Origin: an uncultured Rickettsiales bacterium
GTDB taxonomy: Bacteria; Pseudomonadota; Alphaproteobacteria; UBA8366
Assembly: GCA_913046825.1 (NCBI GenBank)
Contig: CAJWTF010000014.1
Coordinates: forward strand, 1-44,594
Length of the DNA: 44,594 bases
Direction: 5' to 3'
Both the position numbers and the translations under genes were made by a program. Below the pieces are notes generated by a model. That model ran no database searches, was not told the DNA's origin, and saw nothing but the letters and a program-made list of their open reading frames with translations. Positions 10,980-20,155 of this stretch are shown piece after piece. The first letter of the stretch is position 1, and every line of letters starts with the position of its first letter.

Positions 10980-13208
10980 TCAAAGAAAGCTGTAGGGATC
11001 AATATCCACCTGCACCCGCACGGCGTTCGGTGGTTTGATAGATGCGATCCAGGGCCGAAGCCGGTCCTGGATGCGGACAGCGCGGGTGGTGCGCACCAAC
11101 AGGCGCCGGCGGTGGCGGCCGCGCAGAATGGCGAGCGGTGCTGGGGCTGGACCCAAAACTTTGAAATCTGGGGCTTGCGGTGCGCTCCGCGCCAAGGCGC
11201 GGGCGACGCCGTCGACGTGACTCTCTTCGGGGCCGGAGACGATGATTGCTGCTAGGCGTCCGAAAGGCGGCCAACCGCCTAGTTTTCGTTGCTCCGATTC
11301 CGCCGCCATGAAGGCGTCGCGCTCGCCCGCAACCAGGGCCTCCATGACTGGATGCTCTGGATGATAGGTCTGCAACAACACCCGCCCGGGGTGCTCCTCT
11401 CTCCCGGCCCGACCCGCGACCTGGTGCAGGAGTTGGTATGTGCGCTCGCCGGCTCGCAAGTCGCCGCCGTTCAGGCCCAAATCCGCATCGATCACTCCGA
11501 CCAGGGTCAGTTTTGGGAAGTGATGGCCTTTCGCCACCAATTGAGTACCAATCAGGATGTCGATCTCATGATCTTGGACTCGTCGGACGATTTCGGCGGC
11601 AGCGCTGGGGCTCCATATCGTGTCGCTGGTCATCAACTCGACGCGGGCTTCGGGATAAAGTGTCGTAACTTCCTCGGCCAACCGCTCAACCCCCGGGCCG
11701 CAGGCGGCCATGCGATCTTCGGCCCCGCATTCTGGGCAAATCTTGGGCATGCGGGTGAAATAGCCGCAGTGATGACAATTGAGGCGCCCGGCAAATCGAT
11801 GCTCCACCAGCCATGAGGTGCAGTTCGGGCATTCCAGGCGATGCCCGCAGGTGCGGCAGAGCGTCAGTGGGGCGTAGCCGCGCCGGTTCAGGAACAATAA
11901 CGTCTGTTCTTCTTGCTCCAAGGTCTCCGTGATCGCCTTTTGCAGGGGTGGCGAAATCCAAGTTTGCCGCTGCGGTGGGTCTTTCCGTAAATCGACTAGG
12001 GATATTTCCGGCAATTTTGCGCCGCCATGGCGGGTGGGCAGATGTATAAAATTATATCGCCCGGCCTCGACATTGGTGGCGGTTTCCAGAGACGGCGTCG
12101 CGGTCGCTAATACGACGGGGGCTTTTTCCAGCTGGCCGCGTACCACTGCCATGTCGCGAGCGTGATAGATGACCCCGTCTTCTTGTTTATAGGATTGGTC
12201 GTGTTCCTCATCGACGACGATCAAACCCAATTCTTTGAACGGCAGGAACAACGACGACCTGGCGCCGACAACGACCCGCGCGCGCCCATCCGCGACCGCC
12301 CGCCACACCCGCCGGCGCCGGGCGCGGGGAACCTCAGAATGCCATTCCAGGGGCGGCGCGCCGAAGCGCTCTTCGAACCGGCCAAGGAACTGTGCGGTCA
12401 ACGCTATCTCGGGCAACAGCACCAGCACCTGCCGGTCTGCCTCAAGAGCGGCGGCGATGGCCTCGAAATAGACCTCGGTTTTTCCGGCCCCTGTCACACC
12501 ATCCAATAGGGAGACGGAGAACTCGCCCTCTCGTGTTTTGGCCACCAGATCATCAGCTGCTGTTTTTTGAGCAGGGGAAAGTTCGGGGCCCGACAAGTCG
12601 TGGTTTGGCTGGGATAGAGGAGCGTCGTCGGAAATCTCCACCGCGTCCAGGGCACCGAGGTCGGCCATACCCCGTACCACGCCGATACTGACTGCTGCTT
12701 CCCGCGCCAAATCCGTCAACCCGCGCGCCGGACCGTCGCGCAACACGTCGATAACCCGCTGGCGCGCCGGTGTCGCTCTGAAATCAGGTGGTGTCGCCGA
12801 GAGGCGATAAACGATTCGCGGCCGTCCGGGCAGCAGGGCTTCTGGGATGCTCATGGCCATTCGTAGTACTGCGCCTGGGGCCGACATGGAGTATGCGGCC
12901 AGCCAATCCACCAATTGACGCATCGAGTCGCCCATACGCCAGGTGTCGAGTCGCGCTTCGATATCGCGCAACCGCGAGTCGTCGACGGCTTTTACACCCA
13001 CTGAATGGCCCTTGGCGGCGGGGTCCCAAACGATGCCCACGCGTGTTTGTTTGCCGAGCGGCACATGTACAAAATCTCCTGGAATTACGGCTAAACCCTC
13101 GGGCACGCGATAGTCGTACGCCCCGGCCAACGGCAGCGGCAACAGCACGCGGACGCGTTTTGAAGTTCCATTAGGTCGGTCGGTCGAACTGGCGCCTGAG
13201 AATCCCAT
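10980..13208 (-). CDS. priA: Primosomal protein N' (replication restart helicase PriA)
   Basis: 742 residues, full length. Recognises stalled forks and reloads the replisome. The N-terminal 3'-DNA-binding domain spans about residues 18-110. Walker A GVTGAGKT is at 237-244 and the helicase DEEH box at 333-336. Eight zinc-binding cysteines are present as four CxxC pairs (residues 451/454, 460/463, 478/481, 491/494). Helicase motifs V/VI follow (DILIGTQLVAKGHHFP, QVAGRAGR). Divergent from fsa across 76 bp; convergent with the MFS gene, with stops almost abutting. No Shine-Dalgarno is evident before the ATG. Confidence 0.98.
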   Translation of the reverse strand: MGFSGASSTDRPNGTSKRVRVLLPLPLAGAYDYRVPEGLAVIPGDFVHVPLGKQTRVGIVWDPAAKGHSVGVKAVDDSRLRDIEARLDTWRMGDSMRQLVDWLAAYSMSAPGAVLRMAMSIPEALLPGRPRIVYRLSATPPDFRATPARQRVIDVLRDGPARGLTDLAREAAVSIGVVRGMADLGALDAVEISDDAPLSQPNHDLSGPELSPAQKTAADDLVAKTREGEFSVSLLDGVTGAGKTEVYFEAIAAALEADRQVLVLLPEIALTAQFLGRFEERFGAPPLEWHSEVPRARRRRVWRAVADGRARVVVGARSSLFLPFKELGLIVVDEEHDQSYKQEDGVIYHARDMAVVRGQLEKAPVVLATATPSLETATNVEAGRYNFIHLPTRHGGAKLPEISLVDLRKDPPQRQTWISPPLQKAITETLEQEEQTLLFLNRRGYAPLTLCRTCGHRLECPNCTSWLVEHRFAGRLNCHHCGYFTRMPKICPECGAEDRMAACGPGVERLAEEVTTLYPEARVELMTSDTIWSPSAAAEIVRRVQDHEIDILIGTQLVAKGHHFPKLTLVGVIDADLGLNGGDLRAGERTYQLLHQVAGRAGREEHPGRVLLQTYHPEHPVMEALVAGERDAFMAAESEQRKLGGWPPFGRLAAIIVSGPEESHVDGVARALARSAPQAPDFKVLGPAPAPLAILRGRHRRRLLVRTTRAVRIQDRLRPWIASIKPPNAVRVQVDIDPYSFL

Positions 13209-13284
13209 CGGTTAGAGTGTACCCAACAATTATCGCGGCGCCAGATGGCATCGACAACTCAGCCTGGAGGGTTGGAAAAGAACA

Positions 13285-13941
13285 ATGAAATTTTTCGTGG
13301 ATACCGCTGATGTGGACGCCGTTCGCGACCTGGCCGATACCGGTCTCGTCGATGGCGTGACGACCAACCCGTCCTTGATCGCAAAAAGTGGCCGGAATTT
13401 TGTCGAGGTCGTGAAAGAGATTTGCGACATCGTCGATGGTCCGATCAGCGCTGAGGTCACCGCTATCGAATATGACGCGATGGTCGCCGAGGGCCGCAAG
13501 CTCGCGAAGATTCATGACAATATCACCGTCAAAGTCCCGCTGACCCGCGATGGATTGAAGACCTGCAAATTGCTGTCGCAGGAAGGCACGATGGTCAATG
13601 TGACGCTGTGTTTCTCCGCAAATCAGGCGCTGTTGGCAGCAAAAGCGGGCGCAACCTTCATTTCGCCGTTTATTGGCCGCCTCGACGATATAGCTACGGA
13701 CGGTATGCAGCTGATTGAGGATATAGTCGATATCTACGATAACTATCCCAACCTGATGACGGAGGTTCTAGTCGCCTCCGTGCGCTCGCCAATGCATGTG
13801 TTGCAATCAGCGAAAATTGGCGCAGATGTCGTGACCTTGCCGCCGGACGTCCTGCTCGCGATGTTCAAGCATCCGCTGACCGATAAGGGGCTCGACGCGT
13901 TCCTCGCCGATTGGCAGAAGACCGGCCAGTCCATTCTTTAG
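13285..13941 (+). CDS. fsa: Fructose-6-phosphate aldolase / short transaldolase
   Basis: 218 residues, the compact MipB/TalC-type family. Conserved features are [14 protein letters not shown] at the start, [13 protein letters not shown] and the Schiff-base lysine Lys83 in NITVKVPLT, followed by [23 protein letters not shown]. Members act either as transaldolase in the pentose phosphate pathway or as fructose-6-phosphate aldolase; the sequence seen here does not settle which. A GGAGGG ribosome site precedes the ATG. It heads a plus-strand group with the DUF484 gene (9-base gap) and xerC. Confidence 0.95.
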   Translation: MKFFVDTADVDAVRDLADTGLVDGVTTNPSLIAKSGRNFVEVVKEICDIVDGPISAEVTAIEYDAMVAEGRKLAKIHDNITVKVPLTRDGLKTCKLLSQEGTMVNVTLCFSANQALLAAKAGATFISPFIGRLDDIATDGMQLIEDIVDIYDNYPNLMTEVLVASVRSPMHVLQSAKIGADVVTLPPDVLLAMFKHPLTDKGLDAFLADWQKTGQSIL

Positions 13942-13950
13942 GAAGAGGGG

Positions 13951-14667
13951 ATGACTCAAGACTCGCCCGATCCGTCACAAGCGACCCAGGTTACAGCGGC
14001 GCAAGTTGTCGAGTATATGGAGCAAAATCCGGATTTTTTGAGCCGGAATCCGCAGGCGCTCGACCAGCAAACGGCGCCTGAACGGGAACTTGGTGATGGG
14101 GTCGTTGATTTTCAGTCAGCGATTATTTCCCGGCTTCGCGCCGACGTCGCCAGTCACACCGATCGCCAACGGGAATTACTGGATACCAGCCGAGCCAATT
14201 TATCAATCCAGGCGCGCGTCCATGAATGCGTCTTGGCGCTATTGGAGGCGCGCAGTTTCGAAAAAGTCATCGAAACCGTCGCCACCGATTTGACGGTATT
14301 GCTAGATCTCGATGTCGTCACGCTGTGCGTTGAATCGGAACAGGGTGCCTGGTCTGGTGGGGCCGCCGGCCAGGGCCTTCGCATGATTTCGCCAGGCACC
14401 GTCGAAGAAGTCTTCGGCACCGGCGAGGAATTAATTCTGCGCTGCGGTATCGACGGACACGCGGAAGCGTTCGGTGAAGCGGCGAACCTCGTGCGTTCGG
14501 AAGCGCTCGTCCGCTTGCAGATTTCGTCATCGACGCCGCCTGCTCTGTTAGCATTTGGATCGCGCGATCCGGAGAAATTTCATCCGGGGCAGGCGACGGA
14601 ACTCATTGGATTTCTCGCGGCCGTATTGGAAAGTGTCATTCGTGGATGGCTAACACTACCAGACTAG
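13951..14667 (+). CDS. DUF484 family (GAF-like) protein
   Basis: 238 residues. The N-terminal VVEYMEQNPDFLSRNPQAL segment (about residues 15-33) is the DUF484 hallmark. A helical stretch (residues about 55-90) leads into a GAF-like domain from about 95 to the end. DUF484 genes commonly lie directly upstream of xerC in proteobacteria, as here, but no biochemical function is established. It has a GGAAGAGGGG ribosome site, and its 3' end overlaps the start of xerC by 22 bases, suggesting coupling. No signal peptide or membrane helix. Confidence 0.92.
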   Translation: MTQDSPDPSQATQVTAAQVVEYMEQNPDFLSRNPQALDQQTAPERELGDGVVDFQSAIISRLRADVASHTDRQRELLDTSRANLSIQARVHECVLALLEARSFEKVIETVATDLTVLLDLDVVTLCVESEQGAWSGGAAGQGLRMISPGTVEEVFGTGEELILRCGIDGHAEAFGEAANLVRSEALVRLQISSSTPPALLAFGSRDPEKFHPGQATELIGFLAAVLESVIRGWLTLPD

Positions 14668-15608
14668 AATCGACTCTCGAAGTGGTTGCGGAAGATGCGG
14701 CCCTCGGATCCGTGGTCGCTGACTGGCTGCAGTGGCTGCGCGACGAACGGCGCTCATCTCCTCATACGGTTGATGCTTATGTCCGAGATCTTGCGGCGTT
14801 TTTGACATTTTTATCGCAGCATCAAGGCGGCCCGGCGACCCTCGCCGACTTGGAAGCGTTGGGTGCGCGGGATTTTCGCGCCTGGCTGGCCCGGCGCGCT
14901 TCGGCCGGGCTTGGGCGCACTTCGACGGCGCGGGCTCTTTCCGTGGTGCGCGGATTTTATGTATGGATGGAGCGAAACGAGCGGGGCCGCAATCATGCAA
15001 TTCGCGCCGTTCGCACACCAAAATTACCAAAATCGGTGCCGAAGCCTCTGAATGTCGGTGATGCGGCCGTGGCGGTTACGGATATCGGCGCGTTGGCGAG
15101 CGAGCCGTGGATTGCGTCCAGGGACATCGCGGTCATGACATTGCTTTATGGCTGTGGATTGCGGATTTCCGAAGCCCTCGGCCTTGCGCGCCGGGATGCT
15201 CCCGACGGTAACGCCATGACCGTTCTCGGCAAGGGTAACAAACAGCGCATGGTGCCGGTCTTGCCGGTGGTGCGAGAAGCGATCGGCACGTATCTGGCGG
15301 AGTGCCCCCATCATTTGGAGGCGGACGACCCGCTATTTGTCGGCGCTCGGGGAGGCCCGCTCAATGCGCGCATTATCCAACGGCAGATGCAGAAATTACG
15401 GGGTTGGCTCGGCTTACCAGATACCGCGACTCCGCACGCGATGCGGCACAGTTTCGCCACACATCTTCTTGCGGGCGGCGGTGATTTGCGCTCCATCCAG
15501 GAATTATTGGGCCATGCGTCCCTGTCGACGACGCAGCGTTATACGGCTGTTGATACGGAGAAATTGCTGCGGGAATATCAGGCGACTCATCCCCGCGCTA
15601 GGTCCTGA
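14646..15608 (+). CDS. xerC: Tyrosine recombinase XerC
   Basis: 320 residues. With XerD it resolves chromosome dimers at dif. The N-terminal SAM-like core-binding domain covers about residues 20-115 (WLQWLRDERRSSPHTVDAYVRDLAAF). The catalytic set is complete: Arg173, Lys196, His264, Arg267, His290 and nucleophile Tyr299 (HAMRHSFATHLL and LLGHASLSTTQRYTAV). A chromosomal housekeeping recombinase is favoured over an element integrase because of the DUF484 linkage and absence of att repeats or phage genes. A strong terminator lies about 167 bases downstream. Confidence 0.96.
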   Translation: MANTTRLESTLEVVAEDAALGSVVADWLQWLRDERRSSPHTVDAYVRDLAAFLTFLSQHQGGPATLADLEALGARDFRAWLARRASAGLGRTSTARALSVVRGFYVWMERNERGRNHAIRAVRTPKLPKSVPKPLNVGDAAVAVTDIGALASEPWIASRDIAVMTLLYGCGLRISEALGLARRDAPDGNAMTVLGKGNKQRMVPVLPVVREAIGTYLAECPHHLEADDPLFVGARGGPLNARIIQRQMQKLRGWLGLPDTATPHAMRHSFATHLLAGGGDLRSIQELLGHASLSTTQRYTAVDTEKLLREYQATHPRARS

Positions 15609-15774
15609 GTGCATCCTAAGTTGCCTCTTATCGCAGCTAAATTGTCGAGACACGTAATAAAGTTGTGCAAAGTGTGATAGTCGTCATGCCGCGCTGAAGG
15701 TGCATAAGTCATTTAACTCGTGCATAATCAAGACGCCTCCTATGCACTCCCAACTAGCCCAATTTGGTCACTAA

Positions 15775-15805
15775 CGGGCCGGATTTTCATCCAGCCCGCT
15801 TTTTT
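15775..15805 (+). terminator. Strong intrinsic terminator downstream of xerC
   Basis: CGGGCCGGAT and ATCCAGCCCG form a 10-bp stem with one C-A mismatch around a TTTC loop, followed by C and six Ts. The T tract is on the plus strand only, so it ends the fsa-DUF484-xerC transcript or a small RNA from the preceding gap. Its last bases overlap the stop codon of the minus-strand membrane protein gene. Confidence 0.8.
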
Positions 15806-16073
15806 ATCGGGAACTGCCCAGAAAGCGCCGGACCAACAACATCGCGCGAATGCGGGCTTCCCGGATTTGCCGTTCGTATTTGGGAAAGCGCTTTTCTAAC
15901 AAAATGAGCTTCTGCTTGAACCATGGCGATTCGTAGGAAAGCAGGACCATGCCGATGGCGAGGAATAGAATGCCTTGCAGAATGGGCAGGAACAGGCCGA
16001 GCACGCCAAGCACCATGAAGGTCCATCCCAGGCCTTGGATAACTAGGGACCGTGTGCGGCGGCTCATGGCCAT
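15804..16073 (-). CDS. Small two-helix membrane protein (PGPGW-like)
   Basis: 89 residues. Hydrophobic stretches lie at about residues 10-28 and 29-46 (GWTFMVLGVLGLFLPILQG, then ILFLAIGMVLLS), followed by a basic amphipathic tail (KQKLILLEKRFPKYERQIREARIR). The layout resembles small PGPGW-type membrane proteins, but the PGPG core is replaced by PILQG, so the family call is tentative. The ATG overlaps the lpd stop (TGATG), so it is probably translated from the lpd transcript. Function unknown. Confidence 0.75.
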   Translation of the reverse strand: MAMSRRTRSLVIQGLGWTFMVLGVLGLFLPILQGILFLAIGMVLLSYESPWFKQKLILLEKRFPKYERQIREARIRAMLLVRRFLGSSR

Positions 16074-17476
16074 CAGATATGGATTGGACGGCCATCGACG
16101 GCGAGGGCTGCTTCTTTAACCGCTTCGGTCATCGTCGGATGGCCGTGGCAGGTTCGCGCGACGTCTTCCGCCGAACCACCGAATTCGATCACGGTAACGA
16201 TTTCCTGAATCAGGTTGCCCGCGTCCGCGCCAATAATGTGGCAACCGAGCACTTCGTCGGTCTCCGCATCCGCGAGCAGCTTGACGAATCCATCGGTGTC
16301 GCCGTTGCAGCGCGCCCGGCTGTTCGCCATGAAGGGGAACTTACCGGCCTTAAAGGCGCGGCCCACTTCTTTCAGTTGCTCTTCCGTCTTACCGACCGAC
16401 GCGACTTCGGGCCAAGTATAGACGATGCCGGGGATGGCGTTGTAATCGATATGCCCGGATTGCCCCGCTAAGATTTCCGCGACCACAACCCCTTCATCCT
16501 CGGCCTTATGCGCTAACATCGGTCCCGGAATACAGTCGCCGATGGCATAGATGCCGGGGACGTTGGTCTGGAAATGCGCGTCCACCTGAATGACACCCCG
16601 CGCGTCTGTCTCGACGCCGACCGCATCCAGTCCCAGTCCTTCCGTATAGGGTGTGCGGCCGATGGAGAGCAGGACAACATCCGCCTTAAGGGTTTCTGCC
16701 TCGCCCCCCGCCGCCGGTTCCACCGTCAGAGTGACGCCAGTCTTGGCTTTCTTCGCGCCGGTGACTTTGGTGGAAAGGCGGAATTCAAAACCCTGATTCT
16801 GTAGGATACGCTGGAACTGTTTCGAGACTTCGTCATCATTCGTCGGCAAGATGCGGCTTAGGAATTCGACGACGGTGACCTTCGCCCCGAACCGCGCCCA
16901 GACTGAGCCGAGTTCAAGGCCGATTACGCCTCCGCCAATAACGACCAGATGCTTTGGCACTTTCGGCAGAGAGAGCGCTCCGGTGGAGGTCACGATTTGT
17001 TTTTCGTCAACTTCTATACCCGGCAGCGGCGCGCTGTCGGAGCCCGTTGCGATGACGATGTTCTTGGTCTCGTACCTGGTCTTCTTCTTGCCGTCGGTGA
17101 CGACGACCGTGCCCGGCTTTTCGATCGTGCCCAGGCCCTGCAGATAGTCGACCTTGTTTTTCTTGAACAGGAACTCGATGCCCTTGGTCAGATCACCGAC
17201 GATCTTGTCTTTGTTGCTCATCAGCTTCTTCAGGTTGAGCTTAACCGTACCGACCTCGATCCCGCGTTCTTTAAATTCGTGCGCCGCGTCGGTGTAAAGA
17301 TGCGAGTTGTGCAACAACGCTTTCGAAGGAATGCAGCCGACATTGAGGCAGGTCCCGCCAAGGGATCCGCGCTTCTCGACGCAGGCAGTCTTTAGCCCCA
17401 GTTGCGTGGCCCTGATCGCCGCCACATAACCGCCCGGTCCGCCGCCGATCACGATCAGATCATATGTCTCCGCCAT
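16073..17476 (-). CDS. lpd: Dihydrolipoamide dehydrogenase (E3)
   Basis: 467 residues, full length. Reoxidises dihydrolipoamide of 2-oxo-acid dehydrogenase complexes, passing electrons to NAD+. The FAD-binding GGGPGG is at residues 11-16, the redox disulfide is Cys43/Cys48 in [13 protein letters not shown], the NAD motif [10 protein letters not shown] is mid-protein, and the catalytic His446-Glu451 pair lies in [10 protein letters not shown]. In many alphaproteobacteria lpd directly follows sucB; here five genes (17551-22404) lie between them, but the strand is the same, so it probably has its own promoter in the gap after 17476. Confidence 0.98.
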   Translation of the reverse strand: MAETYDLIVIGGGPGGYVAAIRATQLGLKTACVEKRGSLGGTCLNVGCIPSKALLHNSHLYTDAAHEFKERGIEVGTVKLNLKKLMSNKDKIVGDLTKGIEFLFKKNKVDYLQGLGTIEKPGTVVVTDGKKKTRYETKNIVIATGSDSAPLPGIEVDEKQIVTSTGALSLPKVPKHLVVIGGGVIGLELGSVWARFGAKVTVVEFLSRILPTNDDEVSKQFQRILQNQGFEFRLSTKVTGAKKAKTGVTLTVEPAAGGEAETLKADVVLLSIGRTPYTEGLGLDAVGVETDARGVIQVDAHFQTNVPGIYAIGDCIPGPMLAHKAEDEGVVVAEILAGQSGHIDYNAIPGIVYTWPEVASVGKTEEQLKEVGRAFKAGKFPFMANSRARCNGDTDGFVKLLADAETDEVLGCHIIGADAGNLIQEIVTVIEFGGSAEDVARTCHGHPTMTEAVKEAALAVDGRPIHI

Positions 17477-17550
17477 CGCTTAGCACTCCACATTAACGGG
17501 TTGGAGCAAGGTAACGGCACTGGCTTCGCATTGTCACCCCTGATTCTCAC

Positions 17551-18729
17551 TCAGGTGGTGAATTCCTGGTCGGTGACGTCGAAACCGTAGAGCCACATAT
17601 GAGCGTCGCGGTGGCTGTTGAGGCGTTCTTCCAGGTCGTCAACATCGGGATTGTGGAAAAAGGTCATATTCTCGCGCGCCATGCGTTGGACGATGGCGGT
17701 GCGCTCGCGGCGCAAATCTTCGTAGCGCCGCAAAGCCGCGGTCGGGTCCGTGTTCTCTTGCAAGCAGCGCATCAATGTGTGCGCATCCTCGATCCCCATC
17801 ACCGCTCCTTGCGCCATGAATGGCAGCATCGGGTGGCAGGCATCGCCGAGGAGCGCGATGCGCCCCTCCGACCAGCGCGGCATCGGATCGCGATCGAACA
17901 GCCCCCAACGGAAGCAGCGCTCGGCGCTTCTAATGAGCACTTTCAGATCTTCGTGCCAGGCGTCGAAATCGCGAAGGAAATCTGCTTGGTCGCCCTCGGC
18001 AGACCAGGATTCAGCAGACCAACCTTGACCCTCCAGTACACCGACGCAATTCACCAGTTCGCCGCGACGTAGATAGTAATGGACGAAATGCCCGCCTTGC
18101 CCGATCCAGTTGGAAGCGACTGGTCGGATGTGATCCTTCGGCACACGCTCCACCGGGATCGTGGCGCGCCAGGCGATGCAGCCTGTGAAGCTCGGATCGT
18201 CGGCTCCAAACAGCGTCTCCCGCACGGCGGAATGGATGCCGTCGCAGCCGATAAGCACATCGCCGGAGACGGTCTCGCCGCCTGCCGTGATCGCTCGGAC
18301 ACCATCGCTGTCCTGCTCGATCCGCGCGACCTTCGCATTGAGGCGAACCGCGATCGGCGCGGCTTCCCGGACGGCAGCTTCTAACACACCATGAAAATCC
18401 GCTCGGTGCATGTGGTAATAGGGAAAGCCGAACCGCTTGACACTGGCATCACCAAGCGGGCGGGTGATCAAGACCTCCCCGGTCTGCCAGTGGCGCATCT
18501 CGCCGCTCTCCGGATGGAAGGCGACTTTTGTCAGCGCTTCTTCCAGACGAAGATGATGGAGCACCCGCGCGCCGTTGGCGCTGATCTGAATGCCGGCCCC
18601 CACCTCGCCAAGCCTCGAGGCTTGTTCCAGGACGGTGACGTCGAACCCTTCCCGCAACAGGGAGAGCGCCAGCGTCAGGCCACCCAGCCCGGCGCCGATA
18701 ATGATGATTTTTTGTGAAGATTTCGCCAT
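17551..18729 (-). CDS. FAD-dependent aromatic-type monooxygenase (salicylate / 3-hydroxybenzoate hydroxylase-like)
   Basis: 392 residues, class A flavoprotein monooxygenase. The FAD motif GAGLGG is at residues 12-17, the DG motif appears as IGCDGIHSAVRETLFG, and the GD motif as RIALLGDACHPMLPF around residue 295, followed by MAQGAVMGIEDAHTL. These three in order define single-component NAD(P)H hydroxylases that add oxygen to phenolic or pyridine rings. The best family match by eye is salicylate hydroxylase, 3-hydroxybenzoate 6-hydroxylase or 6-hydroxynicotinate 3-monooxygenase; the substrate is not decidable. It is divergent from the DUF350-like gene across 98 bp. No ring-cleavage gene is in the window. 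Confidence 0.88.
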   Translation of the reverse strand: MAKSSQKIIIIGAGLGGLTLALSLLREGFDVTVLEQASRLGEVGAGIQISANGARVLHHLRLEEALTKVAFHPESGEMRHWQTGEVLITRPLGDASVKRFGFPYYHMHRADFHGVLEAAVREAAPIAVRLNAKVARIEQDSDGVRAITAGGETVSGDVLIGCDGIHSAVRETLFGADDPSFTGCIAWRATIPVERVPKDHIRPVASNWIGQGGHFVHYYLRRGELVNCVGVLEGQGWSAESWSAEGDQADFLRDFDAWHEDLKVLIRSAERCFRWGLFDRDPMPRWSEGRIALLGDACHPMLPFMAQGAVMGIEDAHTLMRCLQENTDPTAALRRYEDLRRERTAIVQRMARENMTFFHNPDVDDLEERLNSHRDAHMWLYGFDVTDQEFTT

Positions 18730-18827
18730 ATGGATAAATGTGGGTCGATCAAACTTCTCCGCTAGCGTTTTAAGTGGGGCGTATTACCCTGACTTGCACA
18801 ATCACTGCCACGAGAAAGAAATATTTC

Positions 18828-19241
18828 ATGGAAGCCGTTCTCGAGAGTCTTACCGCCGGGTTCCCGGTTCTGTTACTGCATTTTCTTGTGACCGTCACAA
18901 TGCTGGCCGTGGGAGTCGTGATTTATCTTTGGATGACGCCGTATCCGGAACTGGAGTTGATCCGAAATGGAAACATCGCGGCGGCTATCTCCTTGGGCGC
19001 GGCAATCTTGAGTCTGGCGATCCCTTTGGCGTTCTCTATGTCGGTCAGCGTCAGCGTTATCGATATTATTGCCTGGGGATTGGTGACCTTGGCCGTCCTG
19101 TTGATTGTCTATCGGGTGATCGATTTCCTCATGAAGGACCTGCCGAATCGGATCGAGGACGGCGAGATGGGCCCGGCTCTCCTCCTGGCGTCGGTGAAGC
19201 TCGGTGTTGCCGCGATCACTGCCGCTGCCGTGTCGGGTTAA
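18828..19241 (+). CDS. DUF350 (YjfL/UPF0719)-like membrane protein
   Basis: 137 residues from the ATG at 18828 with GAGAAAG nine bases upstream; an earlier in-frame ATG at 18774 lacks a ribosome site and adds polar residues. Four hydrophobic segments are visible: residues about 9-34, 45-65, 70-95 and 112-136. The ELELIRNGNIAAAISLGAAIL segment and repeated helix pairs match DUF350 proteins. Function is not established for the family. It is followed after 19 bases by the serine protease, suggesting a three-gene transcript with the nucleoside-carrier-like gene. Confidence 0.8.
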   Translation: MEAVLESLTAGFPVLLLHFLVTVTMLAVGVVIYLWMTPYPELELIRNGNIAAAISLGAAILSLAIPLAFSMSVSVSVIDIIAWGLVTLAVLLIVYRVIDFLMKDLPNRIEDGEMGPALLLASVKLGVAAITAAAVSG

Positions 19242-19260
19242 GAGTGAAAGAGCCCCTCCG

Positions 19261-20148
19261 GTGAAACGTCTTTGGTACATATTTTTGCCAGTGCTCGCGG
19301 TGCAGACCTATCTGTTCTATTTCAATCAGGATGATCGGCCGGAGTTCCGTCGACCCGCGCCGGAGCTAATAGCCCCCGCCCCAATTCTCCGTGGCGGTGA
19401 GGAAGGTGCGATTTTGCGCTCGCGCTCGCGTCTCGATCCGGCCTTTACGGTCGATGTTGGTGACAAAGGTAACAGCACAGGCACAGCGTTCTCGATCCGG
19501 GACGATGGTGCGTGGTTAACGGCGCGGCACGTGGTAGATGGTTGCGACCAAGTCGGCTTGCGGGTCGGCCCCCGCAAAGCCGTGAAGGTGCAACGCGTGC
19601 AATCACATCCCAGCGCTGATATCGCCGTGATCTGGACACGCGGTGGCAAACCGGCGATTTCCATTGCGCGTGAAGAGTTGCGACTCAATCAACCGGGCTA
19701 CCATGTGGGTTATCCCGAAGGAAAACCGGGACAGGTGGTCAGCAGTCTGATCGGACGCCGCAATATGCGGACGGTCGGGCGGTACCGGCAAACCGAACCC
19801 GTTGTCGCGTGGGTCGAACGTGCGCGCCATCCGAGGACGAAGTCCTTGGGTGGGATCAGTGGCGGACCTGCCTTGAATGCAGCGGGGGAAATTATCGGCG
19901 TGACTGTGGCGGCGAGCAAACGGCGAGGCCGTGTTTTCACCACTGCTCCGGTGACGATGGATGCAATGTTGTCGATGGCGAAAGTCCGCCCCGACGGACA
20001 ACCCTCTGGCGGCCTCACGGCGGTGGGCCCAAATGATAAGGATTATGTTCGCTATGGCGAAACCTTGCGGGCTAAATTGACCGTCGCAAAAGTACTGTGT
20101 CTTGTCGACGGAGCGTCCCGACGGCGTCCCGCGCGGCGCGGTTTCTGA
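19261..20148 (+). CDS. Membrane-anchored trypsin-like serine protease
   Basis: 295 residues from the GTG at 19261; upstream frame residues are Pro/Arg-rich and overlap the previous gene. Residues about 3-21 (RLWYIFLPVLAVQTYLFYF) form a signal anchor, so the protease should face the periplasm. The S1-type triad is His90 (TARHVVDGC), Asp120 (SADIAVI) and Ser200 in GGISGGPAL. The usual GNSGGP is changed to GISGGP, but the Ser and flanking Gly residues are kept. No PDZ domain is present, unlike DegP. The stop lies seven bases before the next ATG. Activity is inferred from the triad; the substrate is unknown. Confidence 0.82.
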   Translation: MKRLWYIFLPVLAVQTYLFYFNQDDRPEFRRPAPELIAPAPILRGGEEGAILRSRSRLDPAFTVDVGDKGNSTGTAFSIRDDGAWLTARHVVDGCDQVGLRVGPRKAVKVQRVQSHPSADIAVIWTRGGKPAISIAREELRLNQPGYHVGYPEGKPGQVVSSLIGRRNMRTVGRYRQTEPVVAWVERARHPRTKSLGGISGGPALNAAGEIIGVTVAASKRRGRVFTTAPVTMDAMLSMAKVRPDGQPSGGLTAVGPNDKDYVRYGETLRAKLTVAKVLCLVDGASRRRPARRGF

Positions 20149-20155
20149 GCGTCTG

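Noticed and set aside
14646..15608. XerC read as integrase of a mobile element
   Set aside because: DUF484-xerC linkage, and absence of direct repeats, a tRNA target and phage genes, fit the housekeeping recombinase.
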